A stretch of DNA of 64,000 bases from assembly GCF_900460535.1 (NCBI RefSeq), contig NZ_UHIL01000001.1:2542001-2606000 (forward strand), read 5' to 3'. Shown here piece after piece: positions 9,650 through 17,764 of the stretch. The notes beneath the pieces are model-generated. The model had not been told where the DNA came from. It made no database searches and was given only the letters and a program-made list of their open reading frames with translations. The position numbers and the translations under genes are program-made. This DNA is from Vibrio parahaemolyticus. Lineage in GTDB: Bacteria > Pseudomonadota > Gammaproteobacteria > Enterobacterales > Vibrionaceae. Each line of letters begins with the position of its first letter. The stretch's first letter is position 1.

Positions 9650-9967
9650 TTACACTGGCATGTTCATGAGGTCTTTGTAGGCCTCAACGAGCTTATTGCG
9701 GATTTGAACAGTGGCTTCAAAAGCAACACTGGATTTGTTACGAGCAATCATGACGTCAGATAAGGAAACATCGGCATCACCACGATCAAAACGCGTTTGT
9801 AGATCGCCAGATGATTTTTGAAGTGAGTTTACGTTATTGATGGCTTTGGTTAGGAGATCATTGAAATCTGCACCCACTTTCGCCCCCGTTCCTGTCGGAG
9901 TGGTGTTGGTCGCTTCAACCATCATGGCGCGCATTTCGGCCTGAATACCATCAACTTTCATTATCAC
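9650..9967 (-). CDS. fliE: flagellar hook-basal body complex protein FliE
   Basis: FliE is the small adapter between the MS-ring and the rod and the first export substrate. The 105-residue protein has the family pattern: a disordered N terminus, then FNDLLTKAINNVNSLQKSSGDLQTRF, and the conserved C-terminal block VSLSDVMIARNKSSVAFEATVQIRNKLVEAYKDLMNMPV. It is the first gene of the fliEFGHIJ operon and lies directly downstream of a near-consensus sigma-54 promoter. A start at the second Met of MIMKVDGIQ is equally possible. Confidence 0.97.
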   Translation of the reverse strand: MIMKVDGIQAEMRAMMVEATNTTPTGTGAKVGADFNDLLTKAINNVNSLQKSSGDLQTRFDRGDADVSLSDVMIARNKSSVAFEATVQIRNKLVEAYKDLMNMPV

Positions 9968-10014
9968 CTCTGAGCCAAAAGTTTGACTATCTATTTAAAC
10001 TAAATATTGACACA

Positions 10015-10029
10015 GCAATTTATGTGCCA
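10015..10029 (-). promoter_or_regulatory. sigma-54 promoter of the fliEFGHIJ operon
   Basis: On the minus strand the site reads TGGCAC-N5-TTGC, an exact match to the core -24/-12 consensus with GG-N10-GC spacing. It lies 48 bases upstream of the fliE start, between flrC and fliE. The operon is a sigma-54, FlrA/FlrC-type target in Vibrio. The -24 box overlaps one arm of a 10-base inverted repeat at 10026-10073. Confidence 0.9.
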
Positions 10030-10073
10030 TAAGACGCCAGCAGTATAGTTTACTCACACTTTTGTCTTATGGC
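10026..10073. repeat. 10-base perfect inverted repeat between flrC and fliE
   Basis: The arms GCCATAAGAC (10026-10035) and GTCTTATGGC (10064-10073) are perfectly complementary, with a 28-base spacer. The left arm contains the GG of the fliE -24 promoter element. It could terminate flrBC transcripts or bind a dimeric regulator. There is no U-run next to the stem, so a simple intrinsic terminator is unlikely. Confidence 0.6.
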
Positions 10074-10087
10074 TACGCGTGTGAAAC

Positions 10088-11497
10088 CTAACTCGGAATA
10101 TCTATACCCGCGTCACGCATTTTGGCAAGTTTGTAGCGCAGAGTACGTGGACTTATGCCCAATTTCTCTGCCATTTCTTTGCGTCGGCCATTACATTCCA
10201 CCAAGGTTTCTAGAATGATCGCATACTCTTGATCGCGTAGCTCGCCACCCAACCCCTCGCCGCCAGTGTTAACGCGGTTGAAGGATTCAGTTTGAGCAAC
10301 AGGCTTGACATCAGGAACCAATGTTTCTGCACTTTGCACAACGTATTGCAAGCTGTTGGCATCTTGCCAATCCACGCCTTCTAACAAGATGTGCTCTGCA
10401 CCGATATCGCCGTTCTCACTCAAAATCAGCGCGCGTTGTACAACGTTATCCAGCTCTCGAACATTACCTGGCCATGGGTACTGCAATAGTTTTTCCACTG
10501 CAACTGGCGAGAACTGAGGAACAGGCATACCCATTTTACTACAGTGGCGCTCGGCAAGATGCTTCGCAAGTGGCGCAATGTCCCCTTTACGCTCATTCAG
10601 CGCTGGCCATGCGATTGGGAACACATTCAGGCGGTAGTACAAGTCTTCACGGAAATTACCCTCCGACACATACTGTTTGAGATCACGGTTACTGGTCGCT
10701 AGCACACGAACATCTAGCTTGATGCTCTTACGGCTACCAAGACGCTCTACTTCGCGCTCTTGTAGAACACGCAATAACTTCGCTTGCAGGTTTAAGTCCA
10801 TCTCGCTGATTTCATCAAGTAAGATTGTGCCGCCTTGCGCTTGCTCGAACTTACCCGGACACGCCTGAACAGCACCAGTGAATGCACCTTTTTCGTAACC
10901 GAATAGCGTCGCTTCCAGCATGTTGTCAGGAATCGCCGCACAGTTAATCGCAACGAATGGGCCGTCTTTACGGTTTGATGCTTTGTGAATGTAACGCGAC
11001 ATCACTTCTTTACCTGAACCGCTTGGGCCTAAGATCATCACGTTCGCATCAGTGCGAGCCACTTTGTCAGCCAAAGCAAGTAAGCGAAGACTCTTTTCAT
11101 CAGCAACGACAGCATCACCGTTGTCATCACTTTTGATAGGAGCATAACGGCTTACCATATTAAGCAGCACTTCTGGTGCAAATGGTTTCGCCATGTAATC
11201 AATCGCGCCATCTTTCATTGCAGAAACGGCATCTTCGATATTGGCGTAAGCCGTCATTAGCAACACTGGTAAGTTCGGCCAATTTTGTTTGATGTTACGC
11301 AGCAGCGCTAAGCCACCCATACCTGCCATTTGCACGTCAGATACCACGATATCAACCGCATTTGATTTCAGCTTTACTAATGCGTCTTCTGCACTATCGG
11401 CTTCTAACCATTCATACCCTGCCAGAGCCAGAGTATCCACGAGGGCTTCACGAAGACCTTCGTCGTCTTCTACGATCAGCACTTTGCTTTGCGCCAT
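10088..11497 (-). CDS. flrC: sigma-54-dependent flagellar response regulator FlrC (FlaM)
   Basis: FlrC is phosphorylated by FlrB and activates the sigma-54-dependent class III flagellar genes. Domains in order are: receiver (1-120) with phospho-acceptor Asp54 in VVSDVQMAG; AAA+ domain with Walker A GPSGSGKE (157-164) and the sigma-54 contact motif GAFTGA (204-209); and a C-terminal Fis-type helix-turn-helix (NGRRKEMAEKLGISPRTLRYKL). Length 469 is typical. It is 36 bases downstream of flrB and forms the flrBC operon with it. In V. parahaemolyticus and V. alginolyticus the gene is also called flaM. Confidence 0.97.
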   Translation of the reverse strand: MAQSKVLIVEDDEGLREALVDTLALAGYEWLEADSAEDALVKLKSNAVDIVVSDVQMAGMGGLALLRNIKQNWPNLPVLLMTAYANIEDAVSAMKDGAIDYMAKPFAPEVLLNMVSRYAPIKSDDNGDAVVADEKSLRLLALADKVARTDANVMILGPSGSGKEVMSRYIHKASNRKDGPFVAINCAAIPDNMLEATLFGYEKGAFTGAVQACPGKFEQAQGGTILLDEISEMDLNLQAKLLRVLQEREVERLGSRKSIKLDVRVLATSNRDLKQYVSEGNFREDLYYRLNVFPIAWPALNERKGDIAPLAKHLAERHCSKMGMPVPQFSPVAVEKLLQYPWPGNVRELDNVVQRALILSENGDIGAEHILLEGVDWQDANSLQYVVQSAETLVPDVKPVAQTESFNRVNTGGEGLGGELRDQEYAIILETLVECNGRRKEMAEKLGISPRTLRYKLAKMRDAGIDIPS

Positions 11498-11533
11498 TCT
11501 GATTCTCCAGTAATTGTTATTACCAGAAGCCGC

Positions 11534-12565
11534 TTATTGCGCTTCTGATTGCACTCGCTCCAGCGGAATGCACATGGTAAAGCAGGCTCCATCACCCTGC
11601 TCTGAAATAAGTTCCAATCGGCCGTCATGGGCACGGCAAACCATTTGAACGACAGCCAGCCCTAACCCGGTTCCTTGAGAACGCGTGGTAAAAAATGGCT
11701 CCATAATTTTGGCCTGTAGTTCTTGTGGTACACCCGGGCCGCTGTCTTGCACAGAAATGCGCAGTTCACCGTTTACCGGGCGGAAAAAGATGTCGATTTG
11801 CGACTCTTTGCCTGACATTTGAATCGCGTTCATCACCAAGTTGCTCAGTGCAGAGGCGATAGCATTCGCGTTGCCAAGCAATTCGGTCTGTTCTTCTTCT
11901 ACTTCGAGGAAGTAATCAATGTTGTTGTTTTTAAGAGCGGTTTCGACCATTGGTTGGTATTCAGCAACCAATTGAGCAATCGTAAATGGCTTAATGACTT
12001 TATTATCACCACCTTTGGCAAAAAGCAGCATATCATTAACCTGCTTCTCCAAATCGTGCAGTCGATCCATTAATTTACTTTGGAAGCGCTCTCTCGTCGC
12101 TGGCGGAAGATTAGGCGCGCCCAAATTAGAGGCGTACAACATTGCGCTCGACAGCGGCGTTCTCACTTGATGCGCTAGCGATGCAACCATACGCCCTAAT
12201 GAAGAAAGACGTTGTAGATCACTCACACGAGCTTGCAGTAAACGGGTTTCGGTTAAGTCGGTGATGAGGATCAACTGCCCTGTCGCGGAGGCAGAAATCG
12301 CCAAACGCACTTTGCGACCATTACGCAGTGACACTTCGTGGCCATCATCTTCACGCGGATCAAAAGCCGCTTGAATGATGTTGAACCATTTCTCGTTAAC
12401 CAGTGGGATTTCTAGAATTCGGTGCGCCTCGGGGTTGGCTTCTCGCACAACACCATACGTGTCGAGCAAAATAACCCCAGCGGGCATCACATCCAATACC
12501 TGCTTATAGCGCTCAACTTGGTTTTCTACTGAGTCTAAATGGGATTGGTTGGTGTTATTGTCCAT
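11534..12565 (-). CDS. flrB: flagellar sensor histidine kinase FlrB (FlaL)
   Basis: FlrB is the cytoplasmic histidine kinase that phosphorylates FlrC. A PAS domain lies at about residues 20-105. The H-box MVASLAHQVRTPLS has the phospho-acceptor His132. The HATPase domain shows the N-box (NLVMNAIQM) and the G-boxes DSGPGVP and GTGLGLAVV. No transmembrane helix or signal peptide is present, so it senses an intracellular state, probably basal-body assembly. It is the first gene of flrBC, with a sigma-54 promoter about 50 bases upstream. Confidence 0.96.
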   Translation of the reverse strand: MDNNTNQSHLDSVENQVERYKQVLDVMPAGVILLDTYGVVREANPEAHRILEIPLVNEKWFNIIQAAFDPREDDGHEVSLRNGRKVRLAISASATGQLILITDLTETRLLQARVSDLQRLSSLGRMVASLAHQVRTPLSSAMLYASNLGAPNLPPATRERFQSKLMDRLHDLEKQVNDMLLFAKGGDNKVIKPFTIAQLVAEYQPMVETALKNNNIDYFLEVEEEQTELLGNANAIASALSNLVMNAIQMSGKESQIDIFFRPVNGELRISVQDSGPGVPQELQAKIMEPFFTTRSQGTGLGLAVVQMVCRAHDGRLELISEQGDGACFTMCIPLERVQSEAQ

Positions 12566-12597
12566 TCACTGCCTGTCGAAATATCGCCACTAAAAAG

Positions 12598-12640
12598 TAA
12601 AATAGCTTGGTAAGCAATTAGCGTACCAAGCTATTTTTTA
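12598..12640 (-). terminator. long stem-loop between flrA and flrB, probable flrA terminator
   Basis: A 14-base arm (AAAATAGCTTGGTA) pairs with TACCAAGCTATTTT around an 11-base loop, with A/T-rich flanks. It lies about 100 bases after the flrA stop and would end flrA transcripts. It also contains the flrB sigma-54 promoter in its arm and loop, so it may have a regulatory role as well. Confidence 0.7.
12613..12629 (-). promoter_or_regulatory. sigma-54 promoter of flrBC
   Basis: On the minus strand the site reads TTGGTAC-GCTAA-TTGCT: the -24 box TGGTAC, five bases, then TTGC, with exact GG-N10-GC spacing. One change (C to T) separates it from the -24 consensus. It lies 48 bases before the flrB ATG. 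flrBC is known to be a class II, FlrA-activated sigma-54 operon in Vibrio cholerae. Confidence 0.85.
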
Positions 12641-12741
12641 TATTTATCATGACGTTATGTTATCGACAATAAGTTGACACCGAGAAATGTCTGATTTTAA
12701 TGTCAGAAAAGATAACTTTTGTGATTGAACTGAAGCTCGAT

Positions 12742-14208
12742 CTAACGCTGCAAATTATACTTGCGCATTTTCTCAACCAACGTTGTACGGCGCATACCCA
12801 GCATATCTGCAGCTCTTGCAACGACCCCACCTTGCGCTTCTAACGCTTGGCTGATCATATTGACTTCCAAATCTGCTAATAGCTCTTTTAAGTTCACCCC
12901 TTCTGGTGGCAACGCCTGAGGCGCATTCATGTTGTGATCCAGATCGCTTTGCTCATCAAAGCTGAAGTCTTCCGAGAAGATGTCTTGGAACACATCGCGC
13001 TCTTGCTCTTCAATCGAAGTGAACGGATTACCTTCAGGTTGGAACTCTGGAATATCACTGTAGCGATATTTCGTCGGAAGATGGTTCACATCAACCAGAC
13101 TGTTTGGGTACAAAATGATCATGCGCTCAACAAGGTTAGCTAACTCGCGCACGTTACCCGGCCAGTGGTGTTCCATCAAAGAGTTGATCGCACGCGGCGT
13201 GAAACAAATTGGCTGGCCGCCTTCTGCTTCCAGACGTGTCATCAGCTCCTGCAATAACAATGGGATATCTTGCTTACGCTCTTTTAGCGCTGGCATTTCG
13301 ATTGGGAAAACGTTCAAACGATAGAACAAATCTTCACGGAACGTGCCTTCTTCGATCATGCTTTCCAAATTACGGTGTGTCGCAGCGACCACACGCACGT
13401 TGACTTTGATTGTCGAGTTTCCGCCAACTCGCTCAAAACAACGTTCTTGAAGTACACGCAATAACTTCACTTGCATCGACATTGGCATGTCACCAATCTC
13501 ATCAAGGAAGATCGTGCCACCGTCTGCTAATTCAAATCGACCTTTACGCGCCGTTAACGCACCAGTAAACGCGCCTTTTTCGTGGCCAAACAATTCGCTT
13601 TCGAGTAGCTCCGGTGGGATTGCACCACAGTTAATTGGCACAAACGCACCATTGCGGTATGACGAATGGTAGTGAATGTTACGTGCTACCACTTCTTTAC
13701 CCGTACCCGATTCACCAAGGATCAAGACATTGGCTTCTGTACCCGATACTTGCTCAATAAGATGACGAACTTCTTGAATACCGCGACTCTGCCCTACTAA
13801 GCTACGAAACAGCGTGTTTTTACGCGCACTAGCAACAACATTGACCCCTTTACGGCCAAGAAAATCTTTGCAGTGACGTAACGCTTCACTAAGCTGTGGG
13901 TAATTTAGCGGTTGCTCTAATTCGCCAACAAAGTTTGGGAGATCGTCTACAGGCAAAGGAAAGCTGCCCAAGACAAGAAGTGGGATATGGTATGCATCGT
14001 TGAGACGAGCCATCACGGCAGTTGCCGCTCGACCTGCTGAGATATTGCCAACGATACAGCCTGACCATACGCTAGACCAATCAACATCGCCTAGCTGTTC
14101 AGAACCGACAGCTTCGCAACTTTCTCCAACAAATTCCAATATATTGCTTAAATTCAAACGACTTGATGCGTCATCATCAATTACAAGCAGCTTTGCCAAA
14201 CCTTGCAT
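12742..14208 (-). CDS. flrA: master flagellar sigma-54 activator FlrA (FlaK, FleQ-like)
   Basis: FlrA is the top regulator of polar flagellar synthesis and is inhibited by cyclic di-GMP in V. cholerae. The N-terminal receiver-like FleQ domain has IDDD at 10-13 but Gly/Asn near position 54 (CIVGNISAG), so it lacks the phospho-acceptor Asp, as known for FlrA/FleQ. The AAA+ domain carries Walker A GESGTGKE (165-172) and GAFTGA (212-217). The C terminus has a Fis-type helix-turn-helix. Length 488 is typical. It is transcribed alone, bounded by a terminator on each side. Confidence 0.97.
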   Translation of the reverse strand: MQGLAKLLVIDDDASSRLNLSNILEFVGESCEAVGSEQLGDVDWSSVWSGCIVGNISAGRAATAVMARLNDAYHIPLLVLGSFPLPVDDLPNFVGELEQPLNYPQLSEALRHCKDFLGRKGVNVVASARKNTLFRSLVGQSRGIQEVRHLIEQVSGTEANVLILGESGTGKEVVARNIHYHSSYRNGAFVPINCGAIPPELLESELFGHEKGAFTGALTARKGRFELADGGTIFLDEIGDMPMSMQVKLLRVLQERCFERVGGNSTIKVNVRVVAATHRNLESMIEEGTFREDLFYRLNVFPIEMPALKERKQDIPLLLQELMTRLEAEGGQPICFTPRAINSLMEHHWPGNVRELANLVERMIILYPNSLVDVNHLPTKYRYSDIPEFQPEGNPFTSIEEQERDVFQDIFSEDFSFDEQSDLDHNMNAPQALPPEGVNLKELLADLEVNMISQALEAQGGVVARAADMLGMRRTTLVEKMRKYNLQR

Positions 14209-14496
14209 AAGTAAGAATGATTGCCTTTATTTTAGGTGCGTTGCGGCCAAACCTGGATTTGCGCAATTGGGTGCTAAAGAAGGCGGAAACACCACACTCA
14301 ATTTACGATCGACAAAATAGGAAAATCAGCAACAAAAAAAGCCATTAGGGCTACTAATGGCTTCTATTTTATTTGAATATGAAAATAAGGCAACCAAGCA
14401 ATATAGAGGTGTGAGCTCGATTGTAACTTTCATGCGCAACTTGTTGCTAATGCAGTCTTAATGTTTTAAGTCGATCCTAAAGCATTGTTTTGATTA
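14209..14496. other. intergenic region between fliS and flrA
   Basis: This 288-base gap holds the fliS-side terminator at 14334-14363. The rest (about 145 bases next to flrA) must contain the flrA promoter, but I could not identify convincing -35 and -10 boxes. No small gene or structured RNA is evident. Confidence 0.5.
14334..14363 (-). terminator. intrinsic terminator after fliS
   Basis: The perfect stem AAGCCATTAG / CTAATGGCTT has a 5-base loop. It is followed on the minus strand by a run of seven U residues. It lies about 130 bases after the fliS stop codon and should end the flaG-fliD-flaI-fliS transcript. Confidence 0.88.
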
Positions 14497-14907
14497 TTAA
14501 ATGCCGACTTCTGCTGCCGTCAAGTTGTGGAACTCTGTTGGGATCTGATCCCAAGCGGATTTAATCTCACGAATAATGTCAATAACGTCGTCGATCGGCT
14601 GTGGATCATTCTGGTGGTTTGCCGCAGAAATCTGCGTGATCATAAACTCATACAATGAATCTAAGTTTGAAGCGATGTCACCACCATCTTCCATCGACAA
14701 ACAGCTGCGTAGCGCAATAATAATGTCGAGTGCTTTACCTAAACGCTCGCCTTTTGCTGGGATATTGCCTGCTTGCATGGCTGCTTTGCCTTGAATAAGG
14801 CGCTCAATTGCACCAGCCATAAGCATTTGAATGACTTTGTGCGGAGAAGCCGCGCTCAGCTGGCTGTCGACTGATACTTTTTTGTATGCTTGCAAAGAAC
14901 CGCGCAT
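14497..14907 (-). CDS. fliS: flagellin export chaperone FliS (FlaJ)
   Basis: FliS binds the C-terminal helix of flagellin in the cytoplasm, prevents early polymerisation and helps deliver it to FlhA. The 136-residue protein is all-helical with the family signatures: QAYKKVSVDSQLSAASPHKVIQMLMAGAIERL at the N-terminal half and an SLYEFMITQISAANHQND-type C-terminal helix. It is the last gene of the flaG-fliD-flaI-fliS operon and starts 12 bases after flaI. Confidence 0.97.
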   Translation of the reverse strand: MRGSLQAYKKVSVDSQLSAASPHKVIQMLMAGAIERLIQGKAAMQAGNIPAKGERLGKALDIIIALRSCLSMEDGGDIASNLDSLYEFMITQISAANHQNDPQPIDDVIDIIREIKSAWDQIPTEFHNLTAAEVGI

Positions 14908-14919
14908 AGTAATCCTCTT

Positions 14920-15225
14920 TTAAATAAATTTTTTGTACTGCTGAAGCGAACGTTGGCCATAACGGAATTTGTGAAGCTCTTTTCCGACCTTTGACGTTTC
15001 TGATTGCATCAGCTCGACAATTCTTTTGGTACGAGTCAGCAAGTCTTGCCACTCTACATCCTGCTTTACCAAGGGATTTTGTTGAATAATTGGTAACAGG
15101 TTTTGCAATAACCGTTCCCTGATATCGACCAAGCGAAGAATTTCTTCAGTATTAAAGTCAACTTTTTCCAGCTCTTGCGTAATTAGTTGATCTATATCAC
15201 TAATTTCTATGAGTTCATTTTGCAT
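14920..15225 (-). CDS. flaI: FliT-like flagellar protein FlaI
   Basis: This 101-residue, helical, charged protein occupies the position of flaI in the described Vibrio flaGHIJ order, between the cap gene and fliS. In other bacteria this slot encodes FliT, the chaperone of FliD, so a cap-chaperone role is likely. No membrane segment or catalytic motif is visible. It starts 3 bases before the end of the intergenic gap to fliD and has only 12 bases to fliS, so it is clearly in the operon. The function is inferred mainly from context. Confidence 0.85.
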   Translation of the reverse strand: MQNELIEISDIDQLITQELEKVDFNTEEILRLVDIRERLLQNLLPIIQQNPLVKQDVEWQDLLTRTKRIVELMQSETSKVGKELHKFRYGQRSLQQYKKFI

Positions 15226-15228
15226 TTA

Positions 15229-17229
15229 TTAACCTAACGCACTCATAAGAGCCCCAAGTTGACCCTGCATCTTACCTGTCGCGTCTTGCATCGCGGTAAA
15301 TTTCGCATGGGTACGCTTTTCCAGCCCTTCCATGCGGCGATCTAATGCCGCTTGGTCATCATTCAAACGGTAGTTTTGTTCTGTGAGACTTTTCTCTCGC
15401 GTACGAATGCTGCCCGTAATACCGGTGATGCCGTGAATCGCATCTTCGATACGCTTCGCAAAACCAGTGTTACCACCAAAGAATTTTTCTAACTCGTTGA
15501 AGTTATTGTTCAACTGACGGTCAAGCATGTCATAGTTGATTTCAAGCGTGCCTTGACGCGTCGTGGTAATACCAAATTCTGTCAATGATTTCAGATTTTC
15601 TGGTGCTTGATCGATTCGGCTTGAAAAGACGGCTTTCAATCGTGAATCGGCACTTCGCACCGTGCTGTCACCAGCTAGCGGCCCTTTTTGGCCGGTAGTT
15701 GGGTCCACACTCGAGAGTGCTTGCGAAGTTTGATAAAACGAGTTGTACGCCGAAACAAAGTTTTCGATGTCGCTGCGTACACTTTGACGGTCGTACTCGA
15801 CTCCGATTTCTGCAGGCGGCTTGTTTGGTTCTGACTTGCCTTTAAGTGTCAAATCTACGCCTTCAATGGCGTCTTCAATTACGTTGTTATGGCTTGAAAG
15901 TTTTGCCACGCCATCAAGCAGCACTTCAGAATCTTGCCCTGCTTGTACCTCTGTCATACCAAGGTATTCTTCGAATGAGGATTGCGCTTTTGCGATTTTG
16001 GCTTCTGCTTCGTCGATTTTTTCTAGACGTTCACGCTCTTGAGGATCGAGTTTCGCACGATGAATTTGCTTGGCTTGCTCTTCGGAAAGCTCACCACGTT
16101 CGACTTTTGCGTCGAGTTCTTGCTTTTCATCCGCAATTTTCTGTTCGATTTCTGCTTTTTCTTGTTCTAGGAGCTGCTTAGCTTCTTTGGTCGTAACGTA
16201 AGAATCCGTCAATGTGCCTGAGGCGGCATTGTTCCAACCTGGAACATCCGGCGCTTTCTCTATCGCCTTTTCGTCCAGTTCCAGTTCTGGCTCTTCGTAT
16301 GAATCCAGCAAGGTGCCTGACGCAGTTTCTGTCCAACCGGGAATGCGCTCTTCAGGTCGCAAGCTCGAACGTTGATTGGCCTTATCAATGGCTTCTTGTC
16401 CGGCTTTAGCAGCCTCTGCACCAGCAGCAGAGATCGGCTCTTGCGATGCATCATCTTGTGCATTATCTGCCGCTTTTTGCGCTTCTGGAGGTAGAGGGTT
16501 GCCGTTCTCATCCAGAATTTCTGGTTGATCCGGTTGTTGCGGAGCTTGTAGTGGCCCTAACACTTCTTCTGCCGCAGCACGTGCTTCTTCAAGCGCGTTA
16601 ACTCGGTCTTCAAGTGTTTGGTATTCGAAATATTTCAGAGGGTTGCCTCTTTCGGCTTCCACGCTGACTTTGATTTGATGATCCTTACCAGAGAGGTTTG
16701 AGGCAAGGATGAGACGCGGTCCTTCGACATCATTAATGACGGAAGCACGAACGCCAGGGTTGTCTTTAGCGCCATTGATGCCGCGTACGACATCGATGAG
16801 CTTAGATCGAGAACGAACCTCGATATTAAAACGGTCATCACCAAGCGAAATCTGCAGCTTACCAGGACCAAATTTTGCGTCTTCTGGCAATACGTCAGAA
16901 GCGACTTTGTGGCTCTGTGCAAGCTGCAACACATCGATAGCATACTTACCGGCTATAGCGTCAGTGGTTGCGGTGGCCGATACGATATTGTCGTCCGTGG
17001 TTTCAACCGTGCGGACGGCAAACGCTTTCTCCTGACGAAAGTTCGCCATGAGATTTTTCATCGTATCCAACGATTCTCTGAGTCGCCCATAGGCACTGAT
17101 ACTGGCATTGATTGTCGTGCGATCGTTGTCGATGCGTTGCTGCTTAGGCACACGTTCCGCATCCACAATTTTGCTGACCATGGAATTAATATCCATGCCG
17201 CCAGACATCCCAACAGGGCCTAAACTCAT
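15229..17229 (-). CDS. fliD: flagellar filament cap protein FliD (FlaH/HAP2)
   Basis: FliD forms the cap at the filament tip that guides flagellin folding. The FliD N-terminal domain (about residues 10-105, MDINSMVSKIVDAERVPKQQR) and C-terminal domain (about 435-650, ending with a coiled-coil and MQGQLGALMSALG) are intact. Between them, residues 205-430 form an unusual Ala/Glu/Pro-rich and coiled-coil insert. It includes two copies of PGWxxxASGTLxDSY at 297-311 and 330-344. Length 666 is well above E. coli FliD (468) but fits the polar FliD of the Harveyi clade. It lies 20 bases after flaG. Confidence 0.95.
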   Translation of the reverse strand: MSLGPVGMSGGMDINSMVSKIVDAERVPKQQRIDNDRTTINASISAYGRLRESLDTMKNLMANFRQEKAFAVRTVETTDDNIVSATATTDAIAGKYAIDVLQLAQSHKVASDVLPEDAKFGPGKLQISLGDDRFNIEVRSRSKLIDVVRGINGAKDNPGVRASVINDVEGPRLILASNLSGKDHQIKVSVEAERGNPLKYFEYQTLEDRVNALEEARAAAEEVLGPLQAPQQPDQPEILDENGNPLPPEAQKAADNAQDDASQEPISAAGAEAAKAGQEAIDKANQRSSLRPEERIPGWTETASGTLLDSYEEPELELDEKAIEKAPDVPGWNNAASGTLTDSYVTTKEAKQLLEQEKAEIEQKIADEKQELDAKVERGELSEEQAKQIHRAKLDPQERERLEKIDEAEAKIAKAQSSFEEYLGMTEVQAGQDSEVLLDGVAKLSSHNNVIEDAIEGVDLTLKGKSEPNKPPAEIGVEYDRQSVRSDIENFVSAYNSFYQTSQALSSVDPTTGQKGPLAGDSTVRSADSRLKAVFSSRIDQAPENLKSLTEFGITTTRQGTLEINYDMLDRQLNNNFNELEKFFGGNTGFAKRIEDAIHGITGITGSIRTREKSLTEQNYRLNDDQAALDRRMEGLEKRTHAKFTAMQDATGKMQGQLGALMSALG
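16198..16341 (-). repeat. two copies of a 15-residue repeat inside fliD
   Basis: The codons at 16297-16341 encode PGWTETASGTLLDSY and those at 16198-16242 encode PGWNNAASGTLTDSY, 33 residues apart. Eleven of the 15 positions are identical. They lie in the surface-exposed central insert of the cap protein. The repeat is seen directly in the sequence; its function is unknown. Confidence 0.85.
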
Positions 17230-17249
17230 TAAATCACCTCAAAAACGAC

Positions 17250-17684
17250 TTACACTTTTTCAACTAACAAACCGCTGTTAGCTGTGTGCTCAGCTAGGCG
17301 ACGCAATACCACTAGCAGTTCTTCATCAGGAAATTGACGAATCACATCACCAGTATTGGTTTCGTAAATCGTCACAACGTCTCTGCCGGATTCTTCATCC
17401 ACACGAAACGCTACTCCTTTGTTGATGGACGAGACAAACTCATTCATTTGTTCGACCATTTTTTCACGTTCTTCTCTGTTTAGCTCCTGACGGCTTTCCG
17501 CCATCTCGATTGCCGCTTGAACAGAGAAGTCGTGCTCGGTGCCTTTCGCTTTTTGCGGCGAAACGTCACCGGTTGAACTTGCTGTGCTAGGCGTACCTAT
17601 GCCGTTGCCATTTTTATTTGCAACATTTGTGCCATTCGGTGTGCCGTAAGGCTGGATGTTCGATGCGTAGGAGGATATTTCCAT
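17250..17684 (-). CDS. flaG: flagellar protein FlaG
   Basis: FlaG influences polar filament length in Pseudomonas and Vibrio, and is encoded next to fliD. The first 75 residues are low in complexity (N, G, T, S). The conserved FlaG domain follows in the C-terminal part, with NEFVSSINKGVAFRVDEESG, TGDVIRQFPDEELLVVLRRL and a hydrophobic end. Length 144 is typical. It is first in the flaG-fliD-flaI-fliS run and lies 80 bases after flaA. The promoter is not clear, so part of its expression may be read-through from flaA. Confidence 0.94.
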   Translation of the reverse strand: MEISSYASNIQPYGTPNGTNVANKNGNGIGTPSTASSTGDVSPQKAKGTEHDFSVQAAIEMAESRQELNREEREKMVEQMNEFVSSINKGVAFRVDEESGRDVVTIYETNTGDVIRQFPDEELLVVLRRLAEHTANSGLLVEKV

Positions 17685-17711
17685 TACAATCTCCCTTCCA
17701 CCTTATGAGCT

Positions 17712-17730
17712 AACGATAGGATCTATCGTT
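17712..17730. other. hairpin between flaA and flaG
   Basis: A perfect 8-base inverted repeat (AACGATAG / CTATCGTT) has a 3-base loop and lies 35 bases after the flaA stop. No U-run follows on the minus strand, so it is at best a weak terminator. It may stabilise the 3' end of the abundant flaA mRNA or partly attenuate transcription into flaG. Confidence 0.5.
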
Positions 17731-17764
17731 TTGGTGACCTAAGCACTAGGCTGGGTCGACCTTG

